Shown here piece after piece: positions 25,280-36,421 of a stretch of DNA of 64,000 nucleotides; position 1 is the stretch's first letter; each line of letters begins with the position of its first letter. The notes beneath the pieces are model-generated. The model was not told the origin of the DNA and searched no databases. It saw nothing but the letters and a program-made list of their open reading frames with translations. The position numbers and the translations under genes were made by a program. The DNA comes from Saururus chinensis. Its lineage: Eukaryota > Streptophyta > Magnoliopsida > Piperales > Saururaceae. The DNA lies in the NCBI GenBank assembly GCA_035235625.1, contig CP141140.1, forward strand, positions 18,930,685-18,994,684, read 5' to 3'.

Positions 25280-25690
25280 AAATAATTTTATTAATAAAGT
25301 ATAATTTTTTTCCATATATGTGGTTAGAGCATAAATTTTTTATTTCATATATGTGTACAAAGTATAAATTTATTATTCAATATATGTTTACAGAGTATAA
25401 ATTTACTATTCTATATATAAGGTCAGAGTATAAATTTATTATTCCATATATGCGAATATAATATAAATTTATTTTTCTATATATAAAATTAAAGTATAAT
25501 TTTGTTCTTCCATATATGTGAACAGAGTATATATTTACTGTTATGTTCTGTGGTGGATGTGAACAATAGAGTATATATTTACTGTTGTGTGAATGTAATT
25601 ATAGTATAAATTGATTGTTATTTATATTTGATTTCTGTCTTCAATAGAATATGAACTGATTATTCTTCCTTTGTTTAAGGAATATTAATC
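25280..25690. repeat. GTATAAATTTA-type repeats upstream of the transposase
   Basis: A direct-orientation near copy of the cluster at 15480-16090, including its end phrase TTTAAGGAATATTAATC (near 16076 and 25675). Confidence 0.75.
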
Positions 25691-26900
25691 CACCTTAATA
25701 AGCAATTCTAAAAAAAAAACATAGAGTAAAACAACACAAATGACCAATGTCATTACAAAGGAATATAACGATGGATTACAAGAAAGTAATATATAAAAGA
25801 GAACAAAACTCTAATATTGGATAGAAAACTCACAAAGTGGCCTGCTAAGGACTATCCCTCAATTTTCAAATAACATTGAAAGATTCTAACTTAATTCCAA
25901 CTAGCTCTCAAATCAGAAGAATATTTTTAGTGTAGTTGCTCCAAGGAATCTCCTAATTCTTCACACTCCCTTGTATGTACTTTGCACAATAAGATGTATC
26001 TTAGTGAGTCCTTGAAACATAGAAGTCTGGAACATATATAGAAATATCAACAAAAAATTAATTTCAATAAACAACATCTAATTAATGCATGACACCCAAC
26101 ACCAAGCACATATCTAGATCTAAACAAGGCTAGAAAATAAATGACCTAACAAATATTGAGATTCAACAACTAGGACTGCTAGAAAAAAATTGTTCTTTCT
26201 TTAAAAACAAATAAGTAAATAATCTTATTATTGAGCAATATTAAAAAATAAGGTCACTGGTTTAGTATAACCTTGAAGGAGTTGCGCATGAAATATCTAC
26301 AACATGAATCTTAACACCTCGTGCTTTTGTGTAGCAAATAATTAATAGTTCTAGTCAGGCTTTGTTACTGATTTGACCAGTTTTGCTCCTATAACCATCA
26401 CCTCCAGAAAAAATTTCTTCCTTGTCATGGAGTGATGTTAGATTAGACAATCAACATAAAAATTGTCAATCGATTGCACACAGAGAAAAAAGAATTTGTA
26501 TCGCCAATTGGAGAAAACAAATTTGTCAGTACTGCATATTGTCATGCAACGAAGCTTACACTTGTTCACTTATTATAACGGTTCACTAGGGCCTCTTTCC
26601 TCATCCCTTTTCTGTTCATGGGTCCGGACCAAATTAACAAGACAAAACAACAACAAATCTGAGAAAAATCAAAAATCAAACTCAACAGACATGAGATGCT
26701 CACCAAAAACTCCATCGTATAAAGTGCCAAAAAGTATATGATGTCTAACAAAGGGTTCTAGAGAGGGTTTTGGAGAGGTTTCAAGCTTAAGATTGGAAGA
26801 AAAAGAAGGAGGCGAAAAATGTGTAGATGGGGGAATAAGCTCCAGTGAATGAAATCATTTACACATTTGAGGAGAATGCAGGAGAAGAGGAAGAGGGAGG
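25691..26900. other. 5' leader region of the transposase gene, no gene recognised
   Basis: AT-rich DNA between the repeat cluster and the right end of the MULE. Short open frames here show no family features. Confidence 0.4.
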
Positions 26901-26960
26901 AGACGCCAGTGGAAGAAGTGTCCGTTGAAGAGAATGCTGGAGAAGAGAAGGATGGAGGAG

Positions 26961-27135
26961 ACACCGGTGGAAGAGGTGCCCGATGGTGGGAAGAGACACC
27001 GGTGGAAGAGGTGCACTGTGGTGGGAGGAGACGCCGGTGGAAGAGGTGCCCGGTGTTGGGAGGAGACGCTGGTGGAAGAGGTGCCCGGTGGTGGGAGGAA
27101 ACGCTGGTGGAAGAGGTGCCCGGTGGTGGGAGGAG
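26961..27135. repeat. Minisatellite of 35-bp units, five copies
   Basis: Units start at 26961, 26996, 27031, 27066 and 27101, each like ACACCGGTGGAAGAGGTGCC plus 15 bases, with degraded copies before them. The length is not a multiple of three and all frames stay open by composition, so the arginine/glycine-rich frames here are not proteins. Confidence 0.9.
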
Positions 27136-27159
27136 CCGTTATAAAAGTGTGGGCATAAG

Positions 27160-27331
27160 GATGATAAGAAGAGGGGTATTTTAGGTATAATAAAGGTTAA
27201 TTAGTAGGATTAGGGTTTTTTAAGAATAAGTAAAAACTAAAAATTTAAATGAAGGATTTAATTTTCAAATAGGACCTAATGGGAAATTATATGTATTTTG
27301 GGGTTCTGGTGAGAATTTTCTCTTATTTTAA
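27160..27331 (-). repeat. Right terminal repeat and target duplication of the MULE
   Basis: Read inward on the minus strand, the end starts GAGAAAATTCTCACCAG. TTATTTTAA at 27323-27331 repeats the left flank. Confidence 0.65.
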
Positions 27332-27941
27332 TTCAGAAAAGTATATTAAGCAATGATCATTATCTTCAAGTTCGATATTTTGGCCGCTTTGATATTGCTA
27401 TGAGAAACCCTGAGTCATCTATTTGGAATATTCTTAAAATGGATCGCTGCCAAATAAAGCACGTGAGAAGAAGAGAACTTGCAGCCTAGTTAATGCTCGG
27501 GAAAAAAACTTTACTTGCATCCTAGTTCAGCCAGTCAGTCCACATCCACACGTAAGGTTGTTCCGTCAGTAATGAACAGCGGCTGACGAACTGAGTCTTC
27601 TTCAGCCCTGAATATATCGTCTTTCTCTCTTGTTTATCATGAACGTCCTGTGACTAGTCTAGTTTTTCTCCTCTCTATACGTATGATTCTTCGTCATCAT
27701 ACAGGCAAAAGATGGGAAAGGGTCAAAAGCAATGCAATTGAAGGATCGATCAATTAGCAGAAACGAAGGTTTTTCCATTGGAACAGCCTTCCTCTCAAGC
27801 ATGAAGCACCCGTGATTATTCTATATGGCTGTCTATAAATAGTTAGCAGCAGCTTTGTGTTGATGGTGTTCTTGACGTACAGCGCCTTTAGAAAATTAAA
27901 AGAAAGACAGATAAAGGTCCGTACTTGTTTCATTGGTAGTA
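27332..27941 (+). promoter_or_regulatory. Promoter of small gene copy C
   Basis: A G-box CACGTG lies at 27460-27465. The second G-box position of copies A and B is now CACGTA (27549-27554). The phrase CTTCTTCAGCCCTGAATAT is kept. TATAAATA at 27834-27841 lies 108 bp before the ATG, as in copy B. The MULE ends about 130 bp upstream of the G-box. Confidence 0.75.
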
Positions 27942-28214
27942 ATGTCGATAGAAGCTCTAGCCATGGCGGGGGCCGACTACGTAGAATGCGCCATTCAGTT
28001 TGATGTGTCTGATGAAGGAAAGATGTACGAAACTCCTCCGCATTTGCTTGCTGATGGAGAAGGCTCGAGAGGTAGAGATGATGTAGCCCACGTTAGTCGC
28101 GGAGCTCTGATTGAAGAAGAAATGAAATCCAGATTAACTTTATGGGCTAAGCAGGTTGCATTGCATGGTCTATACTCCTCGCGAAGCCGTGCTTTCCAGA
28201 GGCCCAATGGATGA
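27942..28214 (+). CDS. Small MSIEALAMAG-family protein, copy C (90 aa, altered C-terminus)
   Basis: Single-exon frame with ATG at 27942. It shares MSIEALAMAGADYVEC, an acidic stretch, ETPPHLLADGE, and an ending LTLWAKQVA with copies A and B. After that the reading frame shifts. Five extra bases (TTGCA-like duplication near 28153) move translation to another frame. A nine-base loss and one extra C near 28203 bring it back, so the last two residues (NG) and the stop codon match A and B. About 20 residues near the end are therefore new (HGLYSSRSRAFQRP). It may still be functional if only the N-terminal part matters. Function is unknown. Confidence 0.65.
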   Translation: MSIEALAMAGADYVECAIQFDVSDEGKMYETPPHLLADGEGSRGRDDVAHVSRGALIEEEMKSRLTLWAKQVALHGLYSSRSRAFQRPNG

Positions 28215-29704
28215 AGCTTTCAAGGAATATCTGATCTTGTCTTTGGTTTTTTTACACATACATAAGCCTGTTATTGTCCGTTCATTAATTCTTTTTGTAA
28301 TGATCTATCAAAAATATTCTTTTTTTAGTAATGCCAAGAAGTCAGTTCTGAGTCAACTTTAAAAACTTCCCTCTCTCCAATCGTACGCAAACAAAGTTAG
28401 CAACCATGCACTATTTGACATTAGAAAATGTTATCATGAGATTCATGACAGACTGTCCTAGCGAGCTCCTTGACGAACATGGTATATAATAGGCCAGTTT
28501 TACATATAAATCGCCGTCTTATGTACCATGTTTGGAACTTTATATCTCATGGGATAAATACTGTAGTATGTAATTAGAATCTTGAATACGATATGGGATA
28601 CGTTGAAATAGGAGGGCACCTTGTGTAGGAATATACCAGCCCATAACTATATATGGTAAGAGGACGAAATGGGAGGGAGATAAACTGAAGCATAGTTATA
28701 TCATATTATATTATAGTACACTATTATATAAAGCACAAGGGTGACGATAAATTTTTGTCACACTTTTATATTACTTTCATATTTTTTTATAATACTTTTT
28801 AACACAAATTTGAATTGATATGTGATATTTAATATTTTAGTAAAGCTATTTACTATATTCTTTTAGATAATTGTCCCATGCCAACTTAATTTTAGGTGGC
28901 GATACAACATGACTCTGAACTCAAATTTGGGATTGTAAAAAAACTCTTAATAAGCTATATCAAACAAAATCTTACAATAGTATATTTAAAAAAAAATTGT
29001 GGGTCTCGCGTAACAAACTTGCTTCTCGATAATAGATTATTATATTTTTACATATACTATTAAAATCGAATCCCGATTAGCCCTATCCTATTAGACTTGT
29101 TACCAAGCTGGTTTTGAATATGGATGAGGTGCTCTACAATGAAAGTTCTTTAACAATATTATCTTTGCAAACCAATGACCTAATATTTAACATATTAAAT
29201 TTGGACTCTCAATAGCCTAGTAGCGTGTACATGGGTAAGTATACTGATTATAATTATATGTGTATGTAATTTATAATAATTATTATCCTGCAAATACGTA
29301 TTGTAACTATAACATGCAAAGAAGACCTTTTTTCAATACTCCCTCCACATTTTTAAAAACCAAATGGACCTATTATTATGGGACATGTATTATATATTTT
29401 ACTTAGTTTATTTTTTTATTTAATTTTTATTTACATATGTAAGTACATTCTTGCTATTCAAAGTTAAAAACTTAAAATGGTAAAGAACAATATCCTCAGC
29501 CACATTGTCAAGAATATAACAGCTTATACAAGTATTTCCGTTTGCTAAATATTAAAAACTTAAAATGGTAAAGAACAATAGCTTAAGTCACATTATCAAG
29601 AATATAATAGCTTATACAAGTATTTCCATTTGCTAAATATTAAAAGCTTACAATTAAATGCAAATTGCATATATAAAAAGAGGATGTCTATGCGCACTCA
29701 TAAT
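28215..29704. other. 3' flank of copy C and AT-rich intergenic DNA
   Basis: The first 140 bases match the 3' flank of copy B (TAATGATCTATCAAAA). DNA at 28740-28900 resembles 10690-10830 and 13860-14020, part of the duplicated unit. No gene is seen. Confidence 0.5.
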
Positions 29705-32576
29705 ATATATGTCACGCCCCGGCACTACCCGACCCGAGCCGAACCTGATCCAAGGGCCGAACTAATGCACAGGGGCGACAGATTGAAAACGATTGAGGAA
29801 AATATCAGAAGACTTGTGCCCCAACTACAAGCAATCTAAAATACGGAATCTACACACTACTTTGAGCAAGAGTAAATAGGTAGAACCAGAAGGGTTAAAC
29901 TCTAATTAAACCATAATCTCAAACCCACATACTAATAATTCATAGCCACACACTTAGCTCCAAAATAAGTCTCAAAGAAACTAAACATAGTATCTCACAA
30001 ATCTAAAACAAGGATCATCCACAAAGTTCTAACATCAAAATAAGATAAACGAAAAGACATGCAAAACTAGGAGCCTCCACGACTACTCCCAAGCTCTCTC
30101 CTACCTTTCCTCATATAGAGGATCCTGTCCGTCTGCGTGTCACGCCACGCAGCCCCAAAATAAAACAAAAAAGTAGGGTGAGTATAAAAAACTCAATAAT
30201 GGTTTTGAATATGTAAGGTCCCTAATTTTTCTACGATTTTCTGGGATTTTTCTGCCATTTTTCTGGTCATTTTCGGCAGGAAAATATGACGTTTCAGCGT
30301 ATGGGTATTTGTGTCTTTTCCCCGTATTTATACCCGTAGAGTCGGGTGTGGGGCTTATTCGCGGGCCACGGGCCTCGCTGCGCGCTTACGGCGCGAATTT
30401 TGGAGGTTCGACGCGTAACCAGTGGGTTAACGCGCGTTGAGTGTACGTTTGGAAAAAGAAAAAGAAAAAAAAATAAAACAGGAAAGTTCGGATCGGGATC
30501 GGGATCGGGATCGCCCGATCCAGAACCTCCCGCGTGATGAACAGTACCACCGCCCCCCCCATTTCGCCTTTTCACTGTGCCCGGCCGCCGCCGACCGCCG
30601 GCAGGCCGCTAGACGCCGGCACAGGCTCCGCCCCGGCGGTGCGACGCCGAGGGGCCACTGCCCCGGCCGCCCGCGGCCGCGCCGCCCTCTTTTCCGGTGA
30701 GCCCCCTTTTCTGTGATTTGCGATTCCGCCGCCGCCGTGGGCCGGCCGGCCGCCCACGGCTCCGCCATGGGCCGGCGACGGCGGGAGGCCACTCCCCCCG
30801 GCCCCGGACGGCCCCAGCTCCGCCGTCCCGCTCCCTCTCTCTGCTGCCCTATTTTGCCGCCCCACTGTGTTTCACTCCGTTCCGCCGCCGCCACGGGCCG
30901 GCACGGCCCGACCGGCCGGCCACAGCTCCGCCCTGGGCCGGCGACGGTGAGGAGCCCCTCCTCCCGGCCCGGTGGGCCTCCGTTCCGCCGCCCGTCCTCA
31001 TCCCCCTCTCTGCCCTGTTTTTCCGCCGGCAAACTGTTTTGGTCGATTTGGGGCCGCCGGCGGCGAGCTGCGGCCTATCGGACCTCCGTCCAGCACCGCC
31101 TTGCTCCGGCGACGGTGAGGAGCCCCTCCTCCCGGCCCGGTGGGCCTCGGCACCGCTGCCCCACCCTCTTTCCCCCTCTGTTCACTGTTCCGCCGACGGA
31201 CTGTTTGGGCAAACAGTGGCCGCCGGCGGTGATCTGCGGCCGATTCGGCCTTCCCCCAGCCCCGCCTTGCTCCGGCGAAGGCAGTGGACTACACCTCCGT
31301 GCCCGATTCGGTCGCCGCCCCCATGGCCGCTCCGCCCTTACGGGTTTTCTCCGGTCGTCCCCTTATTTTTGGCCTGCGTCCGTTTTGGACGTGGTGACTG
31401 ACGTTATCAGTCGGACGCCGGATTTATTTTGGTGGACCTTAGTTCGGCTCCGCCCCAGCCCGGTGATGCCAATGGGCCACCCCTCTGGGTCTTGTTCAGC
31501 CTTGCGGCCCGTAGCTGCAGCTAGTCCGCCTTACTGGCAGGTGTGCCGTTGACCCTTCTTGCCCATTTTACGCCGTCGGTACCGGACGGCCTCGGGCAAG
31601 AATTTGTATGTCTTACCTTGACAGAAGGTGGACGAGTTCACCTGCTCAGGCCTTGGCCAGTGACGGCCTCATAGCCTTTGCTCGACCGTGAACCCTCCCC
31701 CTGCTCTCTATCGTGCGAGATGCACAGCCGCCCGCACCATGAGTATTGGTTGTGGGTGGCGATCGGCGATGTCGCCACTTAGATTGGCCACCGCTAGGGC
31801 CTTAGCCCTGTTGGCTTTTGTGGGCCATGAGTCGCCTCATTTCAGCCATTTCCCCCGCCCTTTGGGGTCGGGTGTGCATGTGGCCACGCGTGTACTTCTG
31901 GGTTTAGGCGCCGCATTCGTGCCGCCTAACCATCGGTTGGCTTTGCCACCGAGTGGAGTTGACCACTAGAGCCGTCCTCCGCCACCTCTCCTTTGATTCT
32001 CGAGCGTTGCCCCATGCTCTCCGCCCGTATGTGGGCCTTTGTTGACCGAAATCGTTGCCGTTGGGTGCTGTCCACGGCCGATTTCGACGTCTTGTGGCCG
32101 GTTGTGCACGTCTTAGCCACCGGCTGATCTTCAGAGTGTACACCCTTGACATCTGATCGCACCGCCACATATGTTGGCTTGACATTTCTCCCGGCCGCCC
32201 TAGTGTGCCACCGTGGATCGCGGATTTTTACCGCATTGAGTTCTGACACTCTGTTTGGCCGTGGATAGTTCCGGCGCATCTTGAAATCCTCGGGACAACA
32301 GCTCTCTCAGCCAGGCAACGGTTTTGACTGCCAACTCCGCCGCCGATGCCGCCACCGTCGTGTGCTCGCCATCGAACGTCATGATTACGAGGTAGGGGAG
32401 CTTTGAACTCGTAAATTCATGAAGCATGCTTTGAATGAGTAGCAGCATGCTAGGATTGTATGATTCCATGCTTGGATGTTAAGTAACGATCCGATTGCAT
32501 GATGTGCGTGTAAGCATGATTGTATGGTATGATTGATATGCATGAGATGTATGCATGTTTTATGGATGTGGACTAT

Positions 32577-32795
32577 GTATGCGCTGGCGATGGCTAGCAA
32601 ATATGTCAGTATGCTATGTATGGGTTATGCACGTGCTAGTGATGGCTAGCGTGCATGTTTGAAGTATGTATGAATGTGTGTGTGCACGTGCTAGAGATGG
32701 CTAGCATGTACGTTTGATGTATGCATGTGCTAGTGATGGCTAGTGTGCGTGTTTGACGTGTGTATGCATGTGCTAGTGATGGCTAGCATGCATGG
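32577..32795. repeat. Tandem array with GTGCTAGTGATGGCTAGC words
   Basis: Five irregular units of about 45-60 bp share the word GATGGCTAGC followed by TGCATG-like bases. Confidence 0.8.
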
Positions 32796-33539
32796 TTGTA
32801 AGTTATGTATGTATGGCCGTATGTGTATGCTATACGTATGTGTGAGACATACGTATGTATGATGGCATTTTGCCTATGCTTTGGATGTGTGTAAGAGTAT
32901 GTGGGCAGATGTATGGGCGATGGACAGTAAGAGGTGACAGAAGCTCTGTCTGAATTTGGATACAGTTGTGTAAGCGTATGGCAGAGGATATGAGTATGAC
33001 GGGCAAGGATTAGAATGGATCGGTTCGGGTTGGATTGTGTTGGGCATTTGTCAGACAGTAAGAGTGTTCATAATTGTACAAGCATAACGTAGATTATGAA
33101 GTGAAAAGTAAGTATAATAAGTGAGATATAAGTAAGAGGGCGACAACTGGGTTGGCTCTGAGGAGCGTTATTTGAGGATGTCAGTGTAAGAGATTTTGGC
33201 CATAAGATGGATGGCGAAGTGTAAGACTGTAAGGGTTTGTTGTACGGTGAGTTTTGTCCATGATGTGGACGGGTAAGTGAAGTCTGCTGCCTTGACGAAC
33301 TGGGGTTTCGATCGGGCTCAGCTTCGGTGTGATCAGTTGAGGACTGTGAGTTTGTGTGGCATAATTGTACCGCATAATATACTTAATTCAAACTGGAATT
33401 ATAAGCACAGCTAATGATAGCGTTGTGAGTTTGAGACCTGAGGGTTCGACGGATTAAGTTCCGTGTTTGAGCTGGCCGCTAATGAGTCGGCCGAGCATTT
33501 ATCATGTCTTGCCATGGTGTTTATCCTGCAGGATGTTGT

Positions 33540-33790
33540 CTATGTGCTATGTAGAGCACCAGACGTCTGATGCTCTGCTGAGAGCGACGTTTTTGATTTG
33601 GTCTGCGTGCTGTATAAGCCCAGACGTTTAATGCTCTGTTGAGAGCGATGTACGTTTCTGACTTTGTCTGCGTGCTGTATGAAGCCCAGACGTCTGAGGC
33701 TCTGCTGAGAGCAACGTATGTTTCTGATTTGGTCTGTGTGCTGTGTATGCCCAGACGTTTGATGCTCTGTTGAGAGCGTTGTATGATTTT
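33540..33790. repeat. Tandem array of about 60-bp units (AGACGTCTGATGCTCTG)
   Basis: Four copies, each with CAGACGT(C/T)TGA, GAGAGCGACGT-like bases and TGGTCTGCGTGCTGTAT. Confidence 0.85.
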
Positions 33791-33860
33791 GCCCAAGAGT
33801 GGCACTGTACGTTTCTACCCAAGTGGCACTGTATGTTTTCTGCCCAAGAGTGGCAATGGT

Positions 33861-34030
33861 ACTATAAGACCCATTATGGTGGGCAATTCTCTGGCACTAT
33901 AAGACCCATTATGGTGGGCAATTCTATGGCACTATAAGACCCATTATGGTGGGCAATTCTCTGGCACTATAAGACCCATTATGGTGGGCGATTCTATGGC
34001 ACTATAAGACCCATTATGGTGGGCAACTGT
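33861..34030. repeat. Tandem array of 35-bp units
   Basis: Units start at 33861, 33896, 33931, 33966 and 34001, each ACTATAAGACCCATTATGG plus 16 bases. They are nearly identical, so the array is young or homogenised. Confidence 0.92.
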
Positions 34031-34261
34031 ATGACCCCTTATGTGTGGGTGTTTATGTTTGCGTGCTCAGGTAAGTAGTATCATGGATCTACTCTTACCT
34101 GTTTGATCCAGTGCCCCATGAGCATTGGTGTGCCTTACCTTCAGAAAAGTCCATGGCGTCTAGTCACTCCCCGGAGGTTAAGGTGTTGCCCCAGTGGCAT
34201 TCTTTTCCATTTCGACGCTGGAGCTTATTGGTTGTAATGAGCTTCAGTGGTCGTTGATATG

Positions 34262-34460
34262 TGTACGATTGTGAGTACGATTGTATGAGTGTGAGTACGA
34301 CTGTATGTGTATGAGCAGGATTGTAAGTGTATGAGTATGAGTAAGACTGTAAGCGTATGAGTATGAGTAAGACTGTAAGCGTATGAGTATGAGTAAGACT
34401 GTAAGCGTATGAGTATGAGCACGACTGTAAGAGTATGAGTACGATTGTGAGAATATGGTT
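34262..34460. repeat. Tandem array of about 26-bp units
   Basis: Units like GTATGAGTATGAGTAAGACT plus GTAAGC repeat several times, and looser copies run on to about 34660. Confidence 0.85.
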
Positions 34461-34685
34461 TTGAGTAAGACAGTAAGTATGTTTGGTGCAGACTGTACGA
34501 GTGAGGTCGTACGAGTCTGATTGTACGAGTAAGGTCGTACATGTATGGGTAAACTGCATGAGCGAGCATATGATTGTATGAATAAGGTCGTACAAATATG
34601 CGTATGTTGTATGCGTATGCGTACGGTGGTACGAGTAAGTTGTATGACCCTGATAAGGGTGTTTGTGTAAGTTGTTTGGATAGTA

Positions 34686-34830
34686 TGATTTTGGCACGAT
34701 GGTGCCTTCAGTATGATTTTGGCACGATGGTGCCTGTGGTATGATTTTGGCATGATGGTGCCTTGGTGTGATTTTGGCACGTTGGTGCCTTCGGTATGTT
34801 TGTGGCACGATGGTGCCTTTGGTATGATCG
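34686..34830. repeat. Tandem array of 28-bp units with a small hairpin
   Basis: Five units contain TTGGCACGATGGTGCCTT. Most hold the inverted pair GGCAC...GTGCC. Confidence 0.85.
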
Positions 34831-35536
34831 TATGTGTATGTGCACGATATGATTATGTTATGTTGACTGCTTCATGTTTAAGTTGCATAACGCATGTGTT
34901 TATGAACTTGTGAGTTCACCGTTTGGGATTTCCCCTACTGGGTATTTTCCTACTGAGTATGAAAATACTCACCCTACTATTTTTAGCCCCGTTGCACGGG
35001 AGGTTTTGCAGGTTGTGCGGAGAGCTCCTGGAGATGGACGCTCATTTCAGCGGTGGATTGATTCCCGTTGACTCAGGTATCAGCTTGACTCTTTGCGAGT
35101 TTGTTTGTGCCACGATCTCCTGTATTGGGTGAGATGAGAACACAAGATGTTTATTCTGGACTTTCATTTGGATCAGTTAGTGGACTGTTAGGGGACTTGT
35201 ACTCAGGGATGCCCGGGAGTGATTTGTATTTAAAAGTCTATGATCATAGCAGAATTTATTCGTACGTGTGTTTTCGAGTAGCGCCTGAGGATATTTGATT
35301 TGACAGTACGATGTTTAACCGTATGATGTTTTAAATTATAAACAGGTTTTGATTTTATCGTTTTGACTGTGATTTATGGAAAGAAAAAAAAAATTCTATG
35401 AGTTTTGAGAAAAAGGGATGAAAAATCTCGGGCGTTACAGAATATAACTATAATCACCAGAAAACACAATGGCATGGCAATGAAGCAAATCAAATCTAAG
35501 ATTAACATGTTATACCACTTTCTGATCTTACATTTA

Positions 35537-35870
35537 TATCGCATAAACCTGCATAATAGTGTCTCATTCACACTAATCCTGATCATGCATTCATATCACA
35601 TAAACCTGCATAATAGTGTCTCATTCACATCAATTCTGATCATGCATTCATATCACATAAACCTGCATAATAGTGTCTCAAACACACCATTTATGATTAT
35701 GCATTCATATCACATAAACCTGCATAATAGTGTTTCAATCACACCATTTCTGATCATGCATTTATATCACATAAACCTGCATAATAGTGTCTCAAACACA
35801 CCATTTTTTACCATGCATTCATATCACATAACCTGCATAATAGTGTCTTAATCAAACCATTTTTAATCAT
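35537..35870. repeat. Tandem array of 57-bp units in the outer LTR
   Basis: Six units contain CATAAACCTGCATAATAGTG. Because 57 is a multiple of three, a 148-codon repetitive frame (35405-35851) stays open by accident. A related array with fewer units lies at about 48240-48470 in the sister LTR. Confidence 0.85.
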
Positions 35871-36421
35871 GCATTCATATCACATCAAATTCATTCACCC
35901 TACACAATAAACATGTTAAATACATGATACACAATCATTCATAGCATTCATAATAGACATGCATCAATACAAATGGTGAATGCCTCCATCAAGGAGTAAA
36001 CACAAGCATTGCCACACAAGCATGACATGGTCAAATTTCCACACAGGAAATGTAAAAGAGTCGGACTTGTCAATCCCTAAAGCTGCTCGCCCTGGACGAT
36101 CTTGGCCAAGGATGTCTCATTCTCACACAGAGAATCTAGAGCAGGGGTGTTCATCAGGGACATCTCCTGCGGAGGGGAGAGCCCGAATTCCCACATAGAG
36201 AACCCTAAAATACATGGTAGTGGGTGCACATGGCATACCACACTGGATTCTCAGGGTCCAGATGACACTCATAATAATAATCTCAAATTCGCAAGACAAG
36301 TACATAACTCATCCCCACATAATTCCATTTTTCTAGACTCAACCCGGGGAGTACACACATTCCACATAGGAACTTAAATAGAAAATATGTCCTTTCGGAC
36401 CAACCAAGTTTCGATTAATTC

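Larger units (their letters stand above)
14636..27322. mobile_element. Mutator-like element (MULE) with mudrA and Ulp1-like genes, 12.7 kb
   Basis: A 9-bp direct repeat TTATTTTAA flanks it (14627-14635 and 27323-27331). Its ends are diverged inverted repeats: left CCTATTAGGACTAAG and AACCTAAAATACCC, right (as the reverse complement) CCCATTAGGTCCTATT and ACCTAAAATACCCC. It carries a mudrA-type transposase on the minus strand and an Ulp1-like gene on the plus strand. This gene pair is known from KAONASHI-type plant MULEs. Both genes are broken. It sits in the upstream region of small gene copy C. Confidence 0.8.
30212..35439 (+). repeat. Nested solo LTR 1 (5.2 kb)
   Basis: It starts TGTAAGGTCCCTAA and ends CGGGCGTTACA, between perfect 5-bp repeats GAATA (30207-30211 and 35440-35444). 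The outer LTR resumes on both sides. It has a GC-rich part (about 30330-32400) whose long open frames are composition artefacts, then five different tandem arrays, then a hairpin at 34954-34971. No retroviral protein is encoded. LTRs of this length are known in Tat/Ogre-type gypsy elements; that assignment is inference. Confidence 0.85.

Noticed and set aside
15480-25690. CRISPR-like array (regular short repeats)
   Set aside because: Spacing is irregular, units vary and the host is a plant. The repeats lie in MULE introns and spacers.
26849-27184. Arg/Gly-rich repetitive frames
   Set aside because: They come from the 35-bp minisatellite and are open in all frames by composition.
30294-31552. 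Long open frames on both strands in GC-rich DNA (up to 279 aa)
   Set aside because: They lie inside solo LTR 1, overlap on several frames and are Pro/Arg/Gly-rich by composition. No protein family features.
34164-34808. Tyr/Thr/His-rich minus-strand frame of 214 aa
   Set aside because: It reads through tandem repeats of LTR 1; the periodic protein is an artefact.
35405-35851. 148-aa frame with a 19-residue repeat
   Set aside because: Product of a 57-bp (multiple of three) tandem array in the outer LTR, not a gene.
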